DNA of 64,000 nucleotides, from the NCBI GenBank assembly GCA_948567375.1, contig OX419755.1, positions 56,859,001 to 56,923,000 on the forward strand. The letters are read 5' to 3'. Position 1 is the stretch's first letter. Each line of letters starts with the position of its first letter. This DNA comes from Lunularia cruciata (taxonomy: Eukaryota; Streptophyta; Marchantiopsida; Lunulariales; Lunulariaceae). The translations under genes and the position numbers were made by a program. Shown here one piece after another: positions 1 through 21,200 of the stretch. The notes beneath the pieces are model-generated. The model was not told the origin of the DNA. It saw only the letters and a program-made list of their open reading frames with translations, and did not search any database.

Positions 1-274
1 TATATTGTTCTGTGGACCTCGCTCTTTTGGCATACCCATGCCTTTCTCTCACCTGCAGTGTGAAGATGTTTAGTAGTTGATTAGCAGCGTCTACTACCTG
101 TTCCTGTAAACACATCTTCATAATCACCGGCGACTCGAGCGACGTGATTCTGCGACAGGGAGCAACGTCGTCAAGTATTCTATGAGCTCTAGGAGTGGTG
201 AATTCGACGTTGCTAGGTGCGACGGGGTCTTGACGTCAAGGTTGGTGATTTGAAGGGGAGGGAACTTGCCCCTG

Positions 275-3200
275 ATGGCGAATCAGCTCACCAGTGTCAG
301 CAGTGTGATGCTGAATCTCGTCAAACAGGGCCACGCAAGGCATCAATCTCTGGAGCTGAGTCCTTCCAATCTTAGCCCTCCAAGCTCGCAGAGAGAACAG
401 AGGGAATCAGCAGCGTACGCAGGATGGGTGTACCATGTGGGTCTCAACAGTCTTGGATATCCTTTCTGCCATGCACGATTTCTTGTCATCAAGGGAAAAT
501 ATGTTACGATGTACAAGCACGACCCTCAAGAACAACCCCGCACGGTAGGTTCTTCATAAACCGGAAAGCAGTTCTTCTCAAATTACCGGTGGATTTCACC
601 GTTTCTGTTGGTTGTTTGCCGTAATATCTGTACAGAATGGATCGGACGAAAGTAAACTGATAATATCATCATGGATCCCCAATGTAATGTTTTCTGCATT
701 CGGAGATTTGCTATTTCAATGGTTCGCTGTTAGTGATCTTCTGCTCTAGTTTCTCTCGAACCCGCCGAGCATCATTTCTGTTAACACCGTTACAATTTAG
801 ATTTGACCTTACTTTACTGTAAAGATTCCAGTGGCAGTTTATGCGGTCTCCTCTTGCATCATCAAATCCTTTATAGTAAGTGAGCGGATGGAATGATTAA
901 GCGGAGTATGTGGAACCTGCTTAGCTAATTTCTTTTGGGCGGAAAAGTACTGGCACCGCATTGTCGACTTCAGCTCTTCATTTTCGTACAGTGCATCATT
1001 TTATATATGCAGAGAAAGTCATTTGAACACTTTGCAACATGGAATTAAACTAAATGGATTCAATCGATGATCGTCCTCGCAATCAATACACGCGTGAGCC
1101 AGGGGCAACATGGCCCGAGTCGGGGAGCAGTCCAGCCAATCTGGACTATGGGTGTTCAAGGTCTCCGTAGGTTATGGTGGATGCGTAGTGTGATTCGATC
1201 GCAGATTATTTCCTCTCCCTTACTTCCCTCATGACTCACTAATCCTCGGTTCTTCTTTTTAATACGCGTCCCGCACATTTCATGTCCAGGCTTTTGCTTT
1301 TCTGGACATCATCAAATGTGACTTGTAGTAGTTAATCCTCTTTTCTGGCTCCCTAAATTGTGCCTAGTCTTTGTGCAGGTACCACTCAGAACTGGTTTTG
1401 TGGGACAGCACCTTATGGTTGAGGAGGTTGGTCGGCAGATCTACCATGGCAGGGTATGTCTGATCCTCACAAAGACCTCAACATGCATCCTCGAAGCTGT
1501 GATCGTCACTTGTAGCTCACGGTTTATTGGTTGTTTCTGTCTCATAGCATGCTAGAGCTTCTTTGCGTGAAGTCCAACGTTCAACGCCCAAATTATGGGC
1601 ATTCACATTGAATAAAGTGGAAGAAAGAACCATAGTATGAATAGAGAGAAAAGCTTAACTTATTGTTGATCTGATTTCTATTCATTACAGGCTTTATACG
1701 TTCTAAGGATCTTCAGCCGTATGGACCACAGCAGGCAAGGAGAGGTATTTAATTTGAGTACCTAGTAACCCATGTTGGTTATTTACACTAATTGTCCGTA
1801 AAAGGTAGATCTGAACTATAGGACATTACCCCCACTTATTCTTTCATAAAATATCTTATTTCACGTAGTGTCGGAAGAATTCACACAATGTCAGAAGTGT
1901 CATCTTTCGATTACAAACATGGAGTGATGTTATGTCCGCTCTTGGCCGCCCCAAATCGGGGATTTGCAGCAGGGCTCCAATATCTGAAGAATGGGATGAG
2001 TATGACTTGACATAGTTGAGAGGACCATTACTGTTTTCTCATGGTACTTCTTGGACACTTGGGCTAATCTAATGTCAATGTAGAAGTAACCAGCGCCGTG
2101 ACTGGATTTACAAATGTACTCCCGGTGAGAATTGCCTGAAACTTAGGGTGGTGATAGTGCATCCTGTAGGGGATCTGTGATGAGCCAGAGATGGCATCGA
2201 CGGTGCAAGGCAGCTTCATGCTGCGGTCATAGACCACTGTTCTTAATTCAGTGGCCGCCAATAGCTAATTATTCTGCTTTTTCTTCTTACCACAGAACTT
2301 ATTATACACCAAAGTGCTCTGTGCTCCATGAATGTAGATTCCCCGTCCTTTGAACGGCTTCTACTCTCACATTTACCCAGAAATAACGATGAATTGATTC
2401 TAGTTTCCTCGCAGACTTCCTTTGAAAGTCTTGCTACTTTTTTGTGATGTCAAGTGTTGGTGGACTCACGTTGAACAGGCGGGGGATTTAGCTTTTGGGG
2501 GTTTAGGTCTCTTAGGACTACTCTTCCTTTACATTTAGCCGCGCTATGATATGATTTAAAAAAAATCTATGACACTTTGATAAATCATCGAGGGTTCTTT
2601 AGTCACACTAAACCTCACTTGCGGGTACCAACTATTAACAGGAGAGCTTGCTCACCGCTATGAGTGAATGATGGCTATGAGGGATTTAATTCTTATACCT
2701 GGTTCACTGTGTCATGTCAGTCTTGTCCCGCCTTGCGTGGGTTTAGAGTCGTTTCTAGCGAACGGGTTTTGTATTCAATATTACTAAAAAAATGCTCTGT
2801 TTGACCTCTAACTTCTAACCGTCCCTGTCAATTTGATCACACCCTGGCATAATTGAGGTTCAGATTTTATTAATATATATTTAAATATTGACTTTATTAA
2901 TATTAAATATATAGTTAAATATTGACTTTATTCTTGAGAATTAGTCATCATTTGCATCACCTTCACTGGCTGATGAAGTTTCTCCTCGTAAAGTTTGCTT
3001 GTGACAGTGCTGAAGAAGTAGAGAAATGGATTGCAGCCTTCAATCATGCAAAGGAGGAGGTAATAGCTCTAGTAATTCATTTCGATAGAGAATTGCTAGC
3101 TGCTTGCCGCTACATTCGGTTGCTTACTCGCGGAAAATCATGAAGTATGTTGAGTAGCATGGCGTTTTTTGGAAACTTAAGTTTATTAGCTACGAGCTAC

Positions 3201-6200
3201 CTGGTCATCGGACTGTAAGTGATGTCGAGGTAACTTGCTGAAAGATTTAAATCGGATTACATCTCATGCATTTTCGTTTGAGCTCAGGCGGAGTATGATT
3301 TGGAGAGGGCCAGCAGTCGCAGATTGATGAATAACGATGATGAGTAAGCCTCTCTACTTTTGAACTAGATAGAAGAAGAAAACATAAGTACAGCAACATT
3401 GTCTTTCAGGAACCGGGAAGACCAAACGTATCAATACATGTTATCTGAATAAGCTACATTGGTTGCTGTAGGTTCAAACTCAACGGTCCTCGACACCGTT
3501 CTTACTCTCGAGGCTTGAACAAGCTCATCACTATAGGAAGAGGTGAGTTTTTAACATATGAGATGTATCGCCACTCTTCAATCTCAAAGCCTTCTTTGTG
3601 TGCTAAGTGTTTTCTGTGTAGTCCAAGCTGCTCTGCATGCCTCTAGTTTTTCTCTAGTTATATGTTGTACGTATTTGGTTACTCTTGGCCAAAGCTCACT
3701 ACATGTTCTTGAAACATGCAGGGCCGGAATTGCTGCTAAGGCGAGCTTCAATGGTCAGTCCACAAACTTCTGATTCAGATTCATACTATCAACGGGAAGG
3801 AGATACTGTTGAGCGTGCGGATTGGAGGTGTTTCCGAACTGTAAATGGTGAGTTGACTTTTATTGAAGTGATGTGTGGAGGAACCTACAATTGACAGTGA
3901 ATCATTAATTTTATTATGAAGTCCTAACTTGTATTGTCCGTAATGATGTGTTGTGGACGCTTTGCTCCGTTAACTGTTTGCATAATCTGTAAATCCAGTT
4001 CAACGTTTTGCTCCTTAGGTCTAGAAGTGCCATTACTTCCCAATTTCTGTTGATTTTAACACGTCGATTTCTCTTGTTCTTGCAGGCCTTCGTATCTTCG
4101 AAGATGTCGCTGCTTCAAAGGTACGATCTGAGCTCTGTCGTTCAGAACTGTGTTTAGTTCCATCTGGGCACGATCAATATTTACGTAGAAGTGCTGCAAC
4201 TTCTCCAGTGTTAATAAATGTTTTATTTTCATTTACAGGCCGAGAAAGGTGCTATCATGAAGGCTGTTGGAGTCGTTGATGCCGCTCCTGATACTATTTT
4301 CGAAATGGTGATGAGTCTGGAGAAATCGTTGAGATATCAGTGAGTTATACTTGACAATGTAGAAATAGTGACATTTCGCTCTCGCTCTTTAAGCATGATG
4401 GGGCTTTTCCTTAAAACGGCTTCGCATGCTTGTTGTGCTGGCCCTGAACATTACAGAAATATCTAATAGGAGGGTTTTTGCATATTCAATATTCTCTTCG
4501 TGCTTCCAGCATACTGAATGGGACAACTGTTGGTTCACAGATGGGACGTTCTGACCGCGGATTTGGAGCTCGTAGAGCAGTTGGACGGACATTCCGATAT
4601 AGTTTATGGGACTTTCGATCCCAAATATTTTAAGAGGTAAGTGTGGATGTTTCAGTCCATCTGAATGTGTTGGTAAATGGTTAAGCCGAAGAGCTCGTCT
4701 CATTATCTGATACCGGATTGTGGAGTCTCGGTTAAACATGTTTGGTAGTGTGAATTTCGTGGTAGTACAATGTCAAAGCATTTGCAGCGTACCCTACTGT
4801 AGGTTGTCCATGTACCATGTCGTTTACTTGGACAAGCATGCGACCAACGTTGTTGAGGTGATTCGGATTGCCATATTTCTCACGAGTTCTCTCAATAATT
4901 TTTGGGACAGATGGCATGCGAAGAGGGATTTTGTTTTCTCTCGGTATTGGCGTCGTGATCAAGATGGTTCTTACTGTAAGTCTCTGACAGTTGTTGCAGT
5001 CCTAGGTTGCATAAAATACACCTCTGGCCCTAGTGTTAATTTTTATCACGCTTGACATGTCAAACCAGTAAATGTACTGACTCAAGAGTGCACTGTGATT
5101 GAATGCAGTGATTCATCAGATTTCAACTACGCACAAAAGCAGACCAGTAAAATATGGATTCCATCGAATTGACTTTAATCGTAAGTACATATATAACTTA
5201 TTATTATTCTCCAGAATCAAAATATCTATTGCTGTCCAAATATTCGCCAACTTATGCAAGGTCCTCTAGTAGGAGCATCCGACTCAACTACGGAGGAATC
5301 GCCCAGTGTTTATAATGGATAAGCCCTCATATCTCCACACAGAACTTCGTTAGATGCTTTATGGTTCAGACTAGCATTTTGTGTTATCTCCAATGACGAG
5401 TTTGTGAAATCTCCTTTTGCTGCAGCTGGTATCTGGGAGATCACCCCTCTTCCACCAAGGCCTGGGAGTCATGCTCCTCGATCTTTAGTCACTCAGATCA
5501 TGGAAGTCAGGTCAACCGGATGGGGCCGTTGGAAAGCCAGTCATTATGCAAAGTTTCACAAAACAGTTCCTTGTGTAATGCTCTGCCGTATAGCAGGTTT
5601 GAGGTCAAACCTGCGATAACTAGGATAGCGAAGAACTCCATTGCTATGTTCTACTTGCAGTAAGAGGACTATATAAGCTGTATCCTATGCATCTGGGGCA
5701 GTTTGCCATTCACTTCAAACTTACTCGCTGTTTCCAACCTAGTTACCTTTTGCATGTTTGTTTCACAGGTCTCAGGGAGTTCTTTGCAGCTAAGCCAGAG
5801 CTTAGCATGTCTCTAACTTCGGCAGAACGAGTCATATCAGCAATGAGTCCTAACGGAGGGAAAAAAGCATCCGATTCTCCAGAATCACTTCCTGAGGCCC
5901 TTTGTCAAATTCCTGAACCAAACGAAGAATTTTACGATGCTATCATGGGAGCAGAGCCGGCGGATGAAACAGAAGACGGGGACAGTGGAGAAGATGATAG
6001 CAAGTCTGCCCACAAGGTCTGCTGTGAGGATGCTGTCTTTTCCCGATAAGTTGATCAGTCTCTGTGGGCTCAAGAGACGCCTTTTTCTTTGCACAGTATG
6101 AGACTTTGCTTCTCCAATGCTTTTTCTTGTAACTGATGGGCAAACCTTGGTAGCTGCTGACTTTTGCCAAGATGGCACTCATGTTGTGCTTCCATCCTAA

Positions 6201-8873
6201 AACAAACCATGTTTCTGTTATTCACAGTTCCTGTTAAGTTATATACAAATTTTGACCCGAATTTCTCTTTGACAGACTTCAGGTCACAGTCATAGGTTCA
6301 GGACTGTTTCTTGGAGTGTTATGATGGGGTTACCCACGAGGAGGCCACCAGGTACGGCGAAACGTTCTTTTACTTGATCAACGTATCATGCTTCGTTGTT
6401 ACTGGAATGTAGGAGAGCTTGATTTTATATTAGTTGTCCTGATGACCACAGTTACAGCTAATTACTCTCTACAGTACTGTACTACAACAATCGCACTTTC
6501 TAGAGAGTAGAACTTTTGTTTACAGTGTTTAGAAGTAGTCAAACTTTTCTGATCCTAAAGAACTTTGTGAAGGAATACTTGTTAAGGAATACGTATTGAA
6601 GATTCAGGATTGCTTAACTTGTGAGCATGAATTGCTGTGTGGATTAGTATGACCCCAAGATAACCGAAGTCTCCTTTATCCTGCTCCTTTTATCCAGCAG
6701 TGATTTAAGAATTTGTATTGCACGTGTGATATCAAGCAGTTGGTACACGCAGTCTTCTTGTTTACGTTTACAACATGATTGTGTGCAGCTAGAGAAGAGA
6801 ACGGTGAGTTGGTGCTAAGTGCGATACCAGTTACCATCGACTCAAACCTGTTTAAGGGTTCTTTACGTCGCGGTATATACGATAAAGATAGCGACTGCTG
6901 GTCCGAGGCTGGAGGGAAAGGATTTATGGTTCGTGGACGTACCTACAACGATGATAGTCTTAAGGTACGCAACTGTACATAATGTGCCACTATTCCTGCT
7001 GCGAAATGCGGAAAAGTTGCATTTGCAAATAACAAGCTGAATCTCTTTGAGTGATTGGACATGAAGTAGAGGCTTTGGTCAGCACATCAATTAACGTCAG
7101 AATTGTGTTTTTCTCCATCTAAGGGACAAACCTCAGTGGGGCTTAACTATTAGAGAAGATGGGAAGGAGATGGAAAGCCACGAGAATGGCAAGAAGTCAT
7201 GTCGTTTTTGGAACTTCCCATCATGAACTCTAACAAAAGCTTTTCTGCGTGGTAAATTGCAGGTGCCAGGAAGTGATCCCCTCTTAAAATTGATGGCTGT
7301 TGATTGGATCAACTCAGAGCAAAGGGTGGACTTTGTGGCTAAACATCCGAGCTCTATTGTGCAGGTAAATAGATCCGGCCTCCCCTCTCCTTTGATTCCA
7401 GGAGATATTACTGGCAGTTTGTTGAAATACACTGAGAATATGGTGTTGTCAGGAGTAACAGGAATAGTCAAAACACTTGCACATTTCTTACGCCTGGTTG
7501 GTGCAAGAGTGTATTGCTTTTGTGAAATGACTTGGTCTAGCTCGGGAAAATTTAATATGGACTCAAGCATGCGGAGTAAAAACTTTGAACAGAAACAGAG
7601 CAGACTGGAAGTGTTTCCCTCATCTGACTCTATTTCGTTGTTCTCCTGGATCCTGATCTAGTCTGCTGCGGGAAAGTTGGCACCCTTTATCCTTGTTGTC
7701 AATCTACAGGTATCAGTTCTCCACTATACCGCTTTGTTTCGCTTTGTTTCTCTTTGAAGCAAATTTCGAAGGTTCGTAGGTCGCCATGCTTATATTCTCT
7801 CTGTGTATGGCAGGTCCCGGCGAAGCCAAACTACAGTATGGTTTTCTATTATGTCGCAGACCGGCCCGTTAGAAAGGGATCATTGCTTGATCGGTTCGTC
7901 AACGGGGATGATGCGTTCCGGAATGCACGGTTTAAGCTCATTCCCAGTATTGTTGAGGTATTTCGTAACGTTGACCTTCTTTCTGGACATTTAGAGAGGA
8001 GATGTTAGCTGTATCCATGTGATTGGGCGACAGGTTGCGTGGAAGACGAAACATGTTTATCAGCTATGGCTGATGAATTCAAATAATTTTCCCCTCACTA
8101 TAACACTATCAGAAGGTTTTTCGTTTTTCTACCAGGAGTTTGATCTGCAGAGTAACTTAGTGTAGCTCGCACGTGCAATTGTGTTTTTACGTTGCCGCAG
8201 ACAGCAAAGTCGATAATTTTAATTGCCTCAATTTCAGGGCTATTGGATGGTAAAGCGCGCCGTAGGCACTAAAGCATGTTTATTGGGTCGAGCTGTGACC
8301 TGTCGATACTTAAGAGAAAATAATTTCTTAGAGGTAAAGCTCTTGACCAAAAGCTCCGTCAGATGTTCAACGAAGTCTGGTACAAAAAGTTCGAAGCTGT
8401 TTTGATGGTTTCAATTTATGCATTTGAATTTGAAGCGATCTTTTGAGCGTCAGTTAAGCAGATGACCCAGTTATTTGTCCGCTGAAGAACTCCTGATCAC
8501 TTGTACCAGAAAGATCACAAGTGTATTGTGGATGTGCAGATAGATGTTGACATCGGGTCGTCCTCGGTGGCACGTGGTGTAATAGGCTTAGTGCTGGGTT
8601 ATGTTACTAGCCTTGTGGTAGATCTGGCCATTTTGATTGAGGTAAAAGCCATGGCAGCAGACAGTCGAATTAATAATCTGCTTTACAATTTTTAACATTG
8701 GTTTCATCTCTCTGTTACTTCTAGCTCTCAAGAAACATACATTGTTTACCAGGAATGACATGTTTGTCTGTGGACAGGCCAAAGAGGAGTCGGAGCTGCC
8801 AGAGTATGTGCTCGGCGCTATTCGCGTGAATCGAATCAGGGTGGAGTCAGCGGTTCCCTATAACGGCACATGA
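275..8873 (+). CDS. EDR2-like protein: PH, START and DUF1336 (EDR2_C) domains; 22 exons
   Basis: Exons joined by eye at GT/AG sites: 275-544, 1379-1453, 1691-1744, 2994-3059, 3288-3343, 3472-3542, 3722-3847, 4086-4120, 4239-4339, 4541-4636, 4911-4975, 5109-5180, 5426-5596, 5769-6016, 6276-6351, 6789-6964, 7263-7364, 7662-7709, 7814-7957, 8238-8333, 8540-8641, 8778-8873. They sum to 2346 nt, an unbroken frame of 781 residues. The N-terminus is a PH domain (GWVYHVGLNSLGYPFCHARF, later FACDSAEEVEKWIAAFNHAK). The middle is a START domain (AIMKAVGVVDAAPDTIFEM, RDFVFSRYWRRDQDGSY, AGIWEITPLPPRP). The C-terminus is EDR2_C/DUF1336 (KLMAVDWINSEQRVDFVAKH, PNYSMVFYYVADRPV, ending in RVNRIRVESAVPYNGT). 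Known of the family: Arabidopsis EDR2 is a lipid-binding negative regulator of salicylate-linked defence and cell death. The start ATG at 275 is the best in-frame choice, but an upstream exon is possible. An acidic linker (exon 14) separates START from DUF1336. Intron positions could be off by a few bases; the family call is firm. The 274 bases upstream show no recognisable element. Confidence 0.93.
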
Positions 8874-15719
<6,846 letters not shown>

Positions 15720-16086
15720 ATGAGTAGGTCCTCGAACAACAAGGAGTCGGAAGTGGGATGCTTTGCGTTGGAGAACGGATGTGGCACTAAGTACTTTTGC
15801 TTCAGAAGAATATTATGGCTTCGAAAACTCCTAGTGAAATTTGGAATTTGCAGAAGATTGTTTTGTTTTGCACTGCGACAATCAAAGTGCGATTGCAATA
15901 TTTGACACATTGAAGTTCCGTGACAAGGCGAAACATATAGACATTGAATTTCATTTCATTCATGACCAAGTTTCTCCAACATAGTAGAAGTACATACTGT
16001 TGGACTCAAGAGATGGTAGCAGATATTTGGACTAGGGGTGTACCAGCTCCAAAGTTAGGGTATCTTATACCTCATTTTGAACATTA
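15720..16086 (+). pseudogene. Ty1/copia RNase H/C-terminal pol fragment, decayed
   Basis: After one or two frameshifts, the translation follows the end of copia pol: a 'LRKLLVKFGI' helix, then CDNQSAIAIFDTLKFRDK, then KHIDIEFHFIHDQV, then MVADIWTRGVPAPKLGYL. These are the hallmark RNase H and post-RNase H motifs of Ty1/copia elements (DNQSAI, RTKHIDI.FHFIRD, DIFTKPL). Stops and frameshifts interrupt it. No upstream RT or LTR is preserved nearby. Confidence 0.8.
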
Positions 16087-16239
16087 GGTACCCAGGGATT
16101 GCTGGGTACCTAATACGAGAACAAGAGCAGTCCCTGCGACTCATGGTCTTCCTGCAGCAGGTACATTCTCCTTGGTTATTGTCTGAGTGAATACAGCAAC
16201 TTGATTTCAACCATAGTGAGACTGCACTAGGTGACGAAT

Positions 16240-16450
16240 TAAACTTTCACAACAAGACAAGGCACATAGACGTTAAACTTCATTTTATTAAGGGTTGTCA
16301 AATTCCCTCCAAGATAGTAGTAGTTAGTTATCGTTGACTCAAGAGGTGGTGGCAGAGCTTACCAGCCCCAAACCAGAGTTTGTCACACTTCATTCTAAAC
16401 ACTAATGACTTCTTTTCACCAGACTTGTTGGCGAGTGGGAGTGTTGGAAA
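16240..16450 (+). pseudogene. Second, more decayed copia RNase H fragment
   Basis: The sequence reads roughly NKTRHIDVKLHFIKG followed by a remnant of the copia C-terminus, the same region as in the fragment just upstream. It ends near 16440, where a TGTTGGAAAT-type start could mark a copia LTR. The copy is too eroded to assign to the same or a different insertion. Confidence 0.6.
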
Positions 16451-17301
16451 TCGATTGTAGTATGCAAACAACCAGCTTGGGATGAAAAGGGTCGTACCGT
16501 TTTGGAGTCAGCCTGCATTTGTATCACCAGTACTTAGACCTGTCCGCTACCTCATTATTCAGTAGAATCTCTCGCGGATGACAAGCTTGCTTTCTTCTGA
16601 ATGTCTTTTTCTTTACTTTTTAGTTTTGAGGATAAGATCAAGTGTCTCCAGAGGCCCTCAATTCATGCCAACTTCTGTCCCGTATAAGCTTTAGTCGGTT
16701 ATCGAATACTTTACAGGGACTTGGAACGACAATTCCTTCTCGTTTATTTGACTTTTGACAAATCCATGTTAATGGCATTTGAGCAAGAACTCAAAGTGAT
16801 CCCCGAGGTTCGGAACCATAAATGTCAATCAAGTGACTGCATTCATACGCATAATTCCAAGTATGTTATCCTCAAGTGGTAAAGTTCTAAATCTCCACGT
16901 GGTAACAGGCAGCTACTCTTCGGTTCTTGTTTACCTTCGTGATAACTTGTACTCACGAAGTTCAATAAAGTCCGTTGGTGGTGACTACATATATATTCAT
17001 ATATTGATAAAATGTACAAATTTGACGACAATTTTTTTTGAAGTGAAGCATGTATGCACTGAAAGGTTACTTCGATTGATGTTGATCATTCTGATCTCAG
17101 TGTGGTCGTATTAAAGATAAGAGATATACTTTCAGATTCAAATTGTTTGCCCGATGGAAGAGATTTCTGAGTCGTGGTAATTGCGGTAGATCTTATGGAA
17201 GATGGTCTATCCTTGGAAACTACATTGCTACCAGCCAGTTAAACTCAAGGACAACCACAATAGCTTTGGGGCTTAATCATAAAAGGCGACAGCGGAGGAA
17301 A
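16451..17301. other. Intergenic, possible copia LTR remnant, otherwise nothing recognised
   Basis: The stretch starts with the TGTTGGAAAT motif typical of copia LTR 5' ends, but no matching second LTR was found in the window. The rest has no coding or RNA signature that I can support. Confidence 0.35.
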
Positions 17302-17566
17302 AATGAAGGATGGGAAGACCCCATCAAGCCATACAAGGGAGAGACAAAAAAAGTAACATGGGGCTAAGCCCCAATAGAGCCTGTATGAGAAATCTGCCCT
17401 ACCGCACCTAAGATATCCGAGCTATGTAAATCATACCGTCTATACACTACTGGAGCATCCAAAGAAATATCACCTAATGTGATTGCTCCCCGGTGGGATT
17501 GCACCAGCCACTCCATTCTGTAGAACAATGGACACACTCTGTCTAAAATATGCTATTCGATACGAA
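17302..17566 (-). repeat. Dispersed coding repeat R, copy 1 (partial)
   Basis: Shares a long stretch with 22478-22975 and 49774-50285, beginning with the block GGGAAGACCCCATCAA and continuing through 'ATCTGCCCTACCGC' and 'GGAGCATC'. This copy stops matching after about 265 bp. The longest reading frame of the family is on the minus strand (see copy 3). Identity unknown. Confidence 0.75.
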
Positions 17567-18200
17567 TCCGGGCATCATAGAGTTTAACTCATTCCAAATA
17601 TAAAGTCTGTCAGATAACAACTTCCACATTTTCCCCTCAATCGAATCCCCCCTTTGCTGATCCGCTTGATCCGTCTGCAGAGAGAAACTAGAAGGTGCTG
17701 AGAGTAAAACCCGCTCGACCTCTGTCGTGGATATCGATTCGGGACAACTATAAGTTTGAAATCAAGATTTGATAAACCTGCTTCTCTATGAAATTATGGC
17801 CATCAGTTAGGAAATCTATATACAGACCATTATTTGAAAGGAAGCAAAAGTCAGAAAACTGTCAGAAGGTTTCTGACGTATCTTATAAATGCGAGCCAGT
17901 TCTCATAGTACTGTATACTTCACAAAGTCGAGGACTTTTGAGAGAGGATGAGGTCATCTCCTCGAACACCGTTCATGAGGATTGTTCAGCATTTGGAGTC
18001 TTTCCTCGAGCAACTCTATGAAGTACATCCATGTTCCAAGATGTATTGAATTCCGAAAGAACATACCGTATAAATGCCAAGGTCATTAAATGTATTATGA
18101 TTTATTAACCATCTACAAATAAAAGCGGCTGAATATTAACTGAATATTAATGAATATTAACATCTTTTTAAGTCAAAAGACTATGATGCAGGTCAGAAGA
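17567..18200. other. Intergenic, 3' side of the RNase T2 gene
   Basis: No gene, repeat or RNA recognised. It presumably includes the 3' UTR of the minus-strand gene whose stop is at 18201-18203. Confidence 0.4.
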
Positions 18201-21200
18201 TCAAAGAATGTCTATCAGCTCGGTTCTTTCTGAGAAAGGCGGGATGACTGTGTACGTTCCACAGGTATTGGCTGGCATACCACAGTCACGAACCTGCAGT
18301 CAACCATCCAGTATATTAGCCCAGAACAATTGGTGAGGACTAGATTGACTACACCAGATACATGAGCAGTAATGTATTTCCGATATAACTTTTACACCAT
18401 AGTTTGAGAAACTGACCTTCAAATCTTTTGTCAAACAGACCCAAACTTCGTTGATGTTTAGTCCCTTGCATGAGAAGGCAGGCTTGCCTCCCACTGCGTC
18501 ACTCACTGCTGCTTTCAGGGCACTAGTTCTGTATTTCCTACTGCTTGGAATGAAACCAGCCTCAGAGAGAATTTTCTGTAGATTTCATACACCAGATAAC
18601 TGAACTTTAGTATACCGTTGCTACCAGTTTCGTACATACATTAAAGATGAGACCAATACAATGCTTATGAATGTCCTGAAGAATTCAGCTGCGTGATACA
18701 TCTAGGTTATTTTAAATCATTGAATCACTTTGTAGACCCAAATTTAACTACTGCATCGTCTCCTACAGTATCTGGAACAGTGTTTGAGAGAAGATTGAAA
18801 TATGCTAGCTACCAGAAGAGTGGAATCGGCAGAATAATGCCAAGTATAAGTACCGAAATATCATATTTCAAGTGCAGATTCAATCCCACTGAAAAGTAAG
18901 TAGCCTCATCAGGGATGATAGGAGCAGAACAAGTTCCGTGCTTTTCTGCACTCACATTCATACATGAACGTCAGCTTACAGAACCAACTTGATGGAGAAT
19001 TGAGAACCCTATGAAGGCTGACATTCCCTCATCTATCATGTGCCCTTAGCAGAAGACATCAAAACAAGTTTCCTTTACTACAAGGCAAAACCAAGATAGA
19101 GATTACTGTAGGCCGCTTCAAGTTCCTTTCAGAATGGAGACTTCCTTAAGAGGTGAACACTTAAAAGTGGAGTCCAGATTCACTGGTGATTACACTGATA
19201 TTTTACAAAATTTTCTTTTGTTGAGTTGATACCTACACCCTTCTTAGTGTAGGAATTACAGTTTAAACAGACTGGCGTGTATCAGTGACTAATTTCAATG
19301 ACCAGAAAAAGGACTACATCGAAAGAAAGGTTTGGTGTACTCAAATGACGATTGAACACATGGTTAACTGCAGAAATATATAATAATTGTCAACGATATG
19401 AATACTTGAAGCACACCTAGAAGGTTAGAGAAAAGGATCAGTACCCCACTATTTTGTTGATGATCCAGGAGTCCACGACATGTCACACAGAGGCCAATGA
19501 ACTTCAGATACAAACATCTATTGCTGGCATTTATAAAAAACCCAGAACTCCCTTTCATGGTCAGACTATTTGAAGTACGTAACTTAAGTCATTGTTTTAT
19601 CAAGGAAGAGGGCAGACCTTTACGTGAACAAGTAGTATTGATAATAATGATGGATGGCCAAATTTAAAAAAAATCTTCTCAGTTCACACGTTGCAAATAT
19701 AAACCTGACACCCAACAGCAAATTTCTCTCCGTTTGTTCGATCACAGTGCAGAAAGTGCAACGTACCTCATGCTGCCAAAATCCATAAGGGCCTGAGTGC
19801 TTCCCTTTGCATTGCCTCGGAGAATTACAGCTAAGAGTGGGCCAATACTCATTCAAGTAGTTATAGAGCTCCGCGATCTACAAAACAGATAAAACGTATG
19901 CATGCGCATACAGATTACACTTACTTTGTCAATGACAGCTGACATTAAAAGCTGAGCAACTGAAACAAGGACGTTCCAATGTGAAGATCAAATTCCAGAT
20001 GCTGTTCTCTAAACTTTTGGGCTTTGAGAAAGACGAACCTCTTGATTCAATTGTCAGATCTCTCCTTGTACTAACTAGATACATGACAAGAAGTAAAAGC
20101 TGGGCATCTTGCAAGAGAGAATTCACCCTTCTTGACCTATACACTTGGGGGAGACTGAGGTACAATGCATATATGCAGTAGACAGTCAGTGTTGTGTGCT
20201 AATCTGCTTCAAGCTCATCATAGTGCACTACTTCAAAAATGAGCTTAGAGTGAGAAACAGGAGGATGTTATCGACCCAGATTCGGACCGTACTCTAAACT
20301 GCTACTCAATACGAAGTGTAGAGTGAAATCAGACCGTGGCGAGTCATGAGTAAACTCTACCTTCTCTTCATCGAAGCCTGGGCCGCTACAGCAAGATGGC
20401 CAGGTATTATCTTCATTCTCGGGCCACAATCCATCTGCAACTCATATCATCGCAGCTCGAAAGATTAGGGTGCAAAGCCCGACTAATACTGCGACCGCAA
20501 GTGAATATTTCTGAACCACCGAACTCAGAAGGGGAGTCGCACAAAGGATCCTTAATTCAGACTTGAACAGAAAAGAAAATCGTAGGAACTACAGTAAGTG
20601 GCTTACGAACTGTAAATTTGACAGGTTTCGCCAACCTGCAAAATCACACGCAGTCACGTAATTACATCAACACCAATCTTTCACCCCGCTAATTCGAGCT
20701 CGAGTCAGGAACACGGAGTGCCTCGTGGCTCTAGAAACAAACTGTATATGTACTTCAAATAGGTGAGACCTCTACAAGCGTACTTCTGTGACAACAATGT
20801 CAAACACAAGATCAATCAATCTTCTATTGTTTCAGAATGGAACTTCGGATGTAGTAAACAGAATTTTACTTTCTGCAGCAGCTCCCCTTGTTCTTACAGT
20901 AGGTTCCGGGCCATTGCTGAGAAAATACATAATAATCGAAGTTACTTCGACCTTGGCCGAGATCTGGCAGCTCCACATCTTCGTTTTGTCCAATGTTCCT
21001 CAAGTGTACATTTTCATCGGACTCCTCACTCCCTATTCGATAAGAACGGAAATATATCACAGGTAGTCAAATTCCTTCGGACCCGAACGCTGAAGTTCGT
21101 TAAGGCCAACCCATCAATCAGAAACTAGTCAAGTAGTTTAGCCTCTGCCTCTATTACATAACCATAATTTGAACTACATGTTGCAAAGACCAATGTATCA

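Noticed and set aside
3411-3450. Possible extra exon of the EDR2-like gene after a CTTTCAG acceptor
   Set aside because: The exon at 3472-3542 follows the previous one in phase and matches the family; adding this segment would break the frame.
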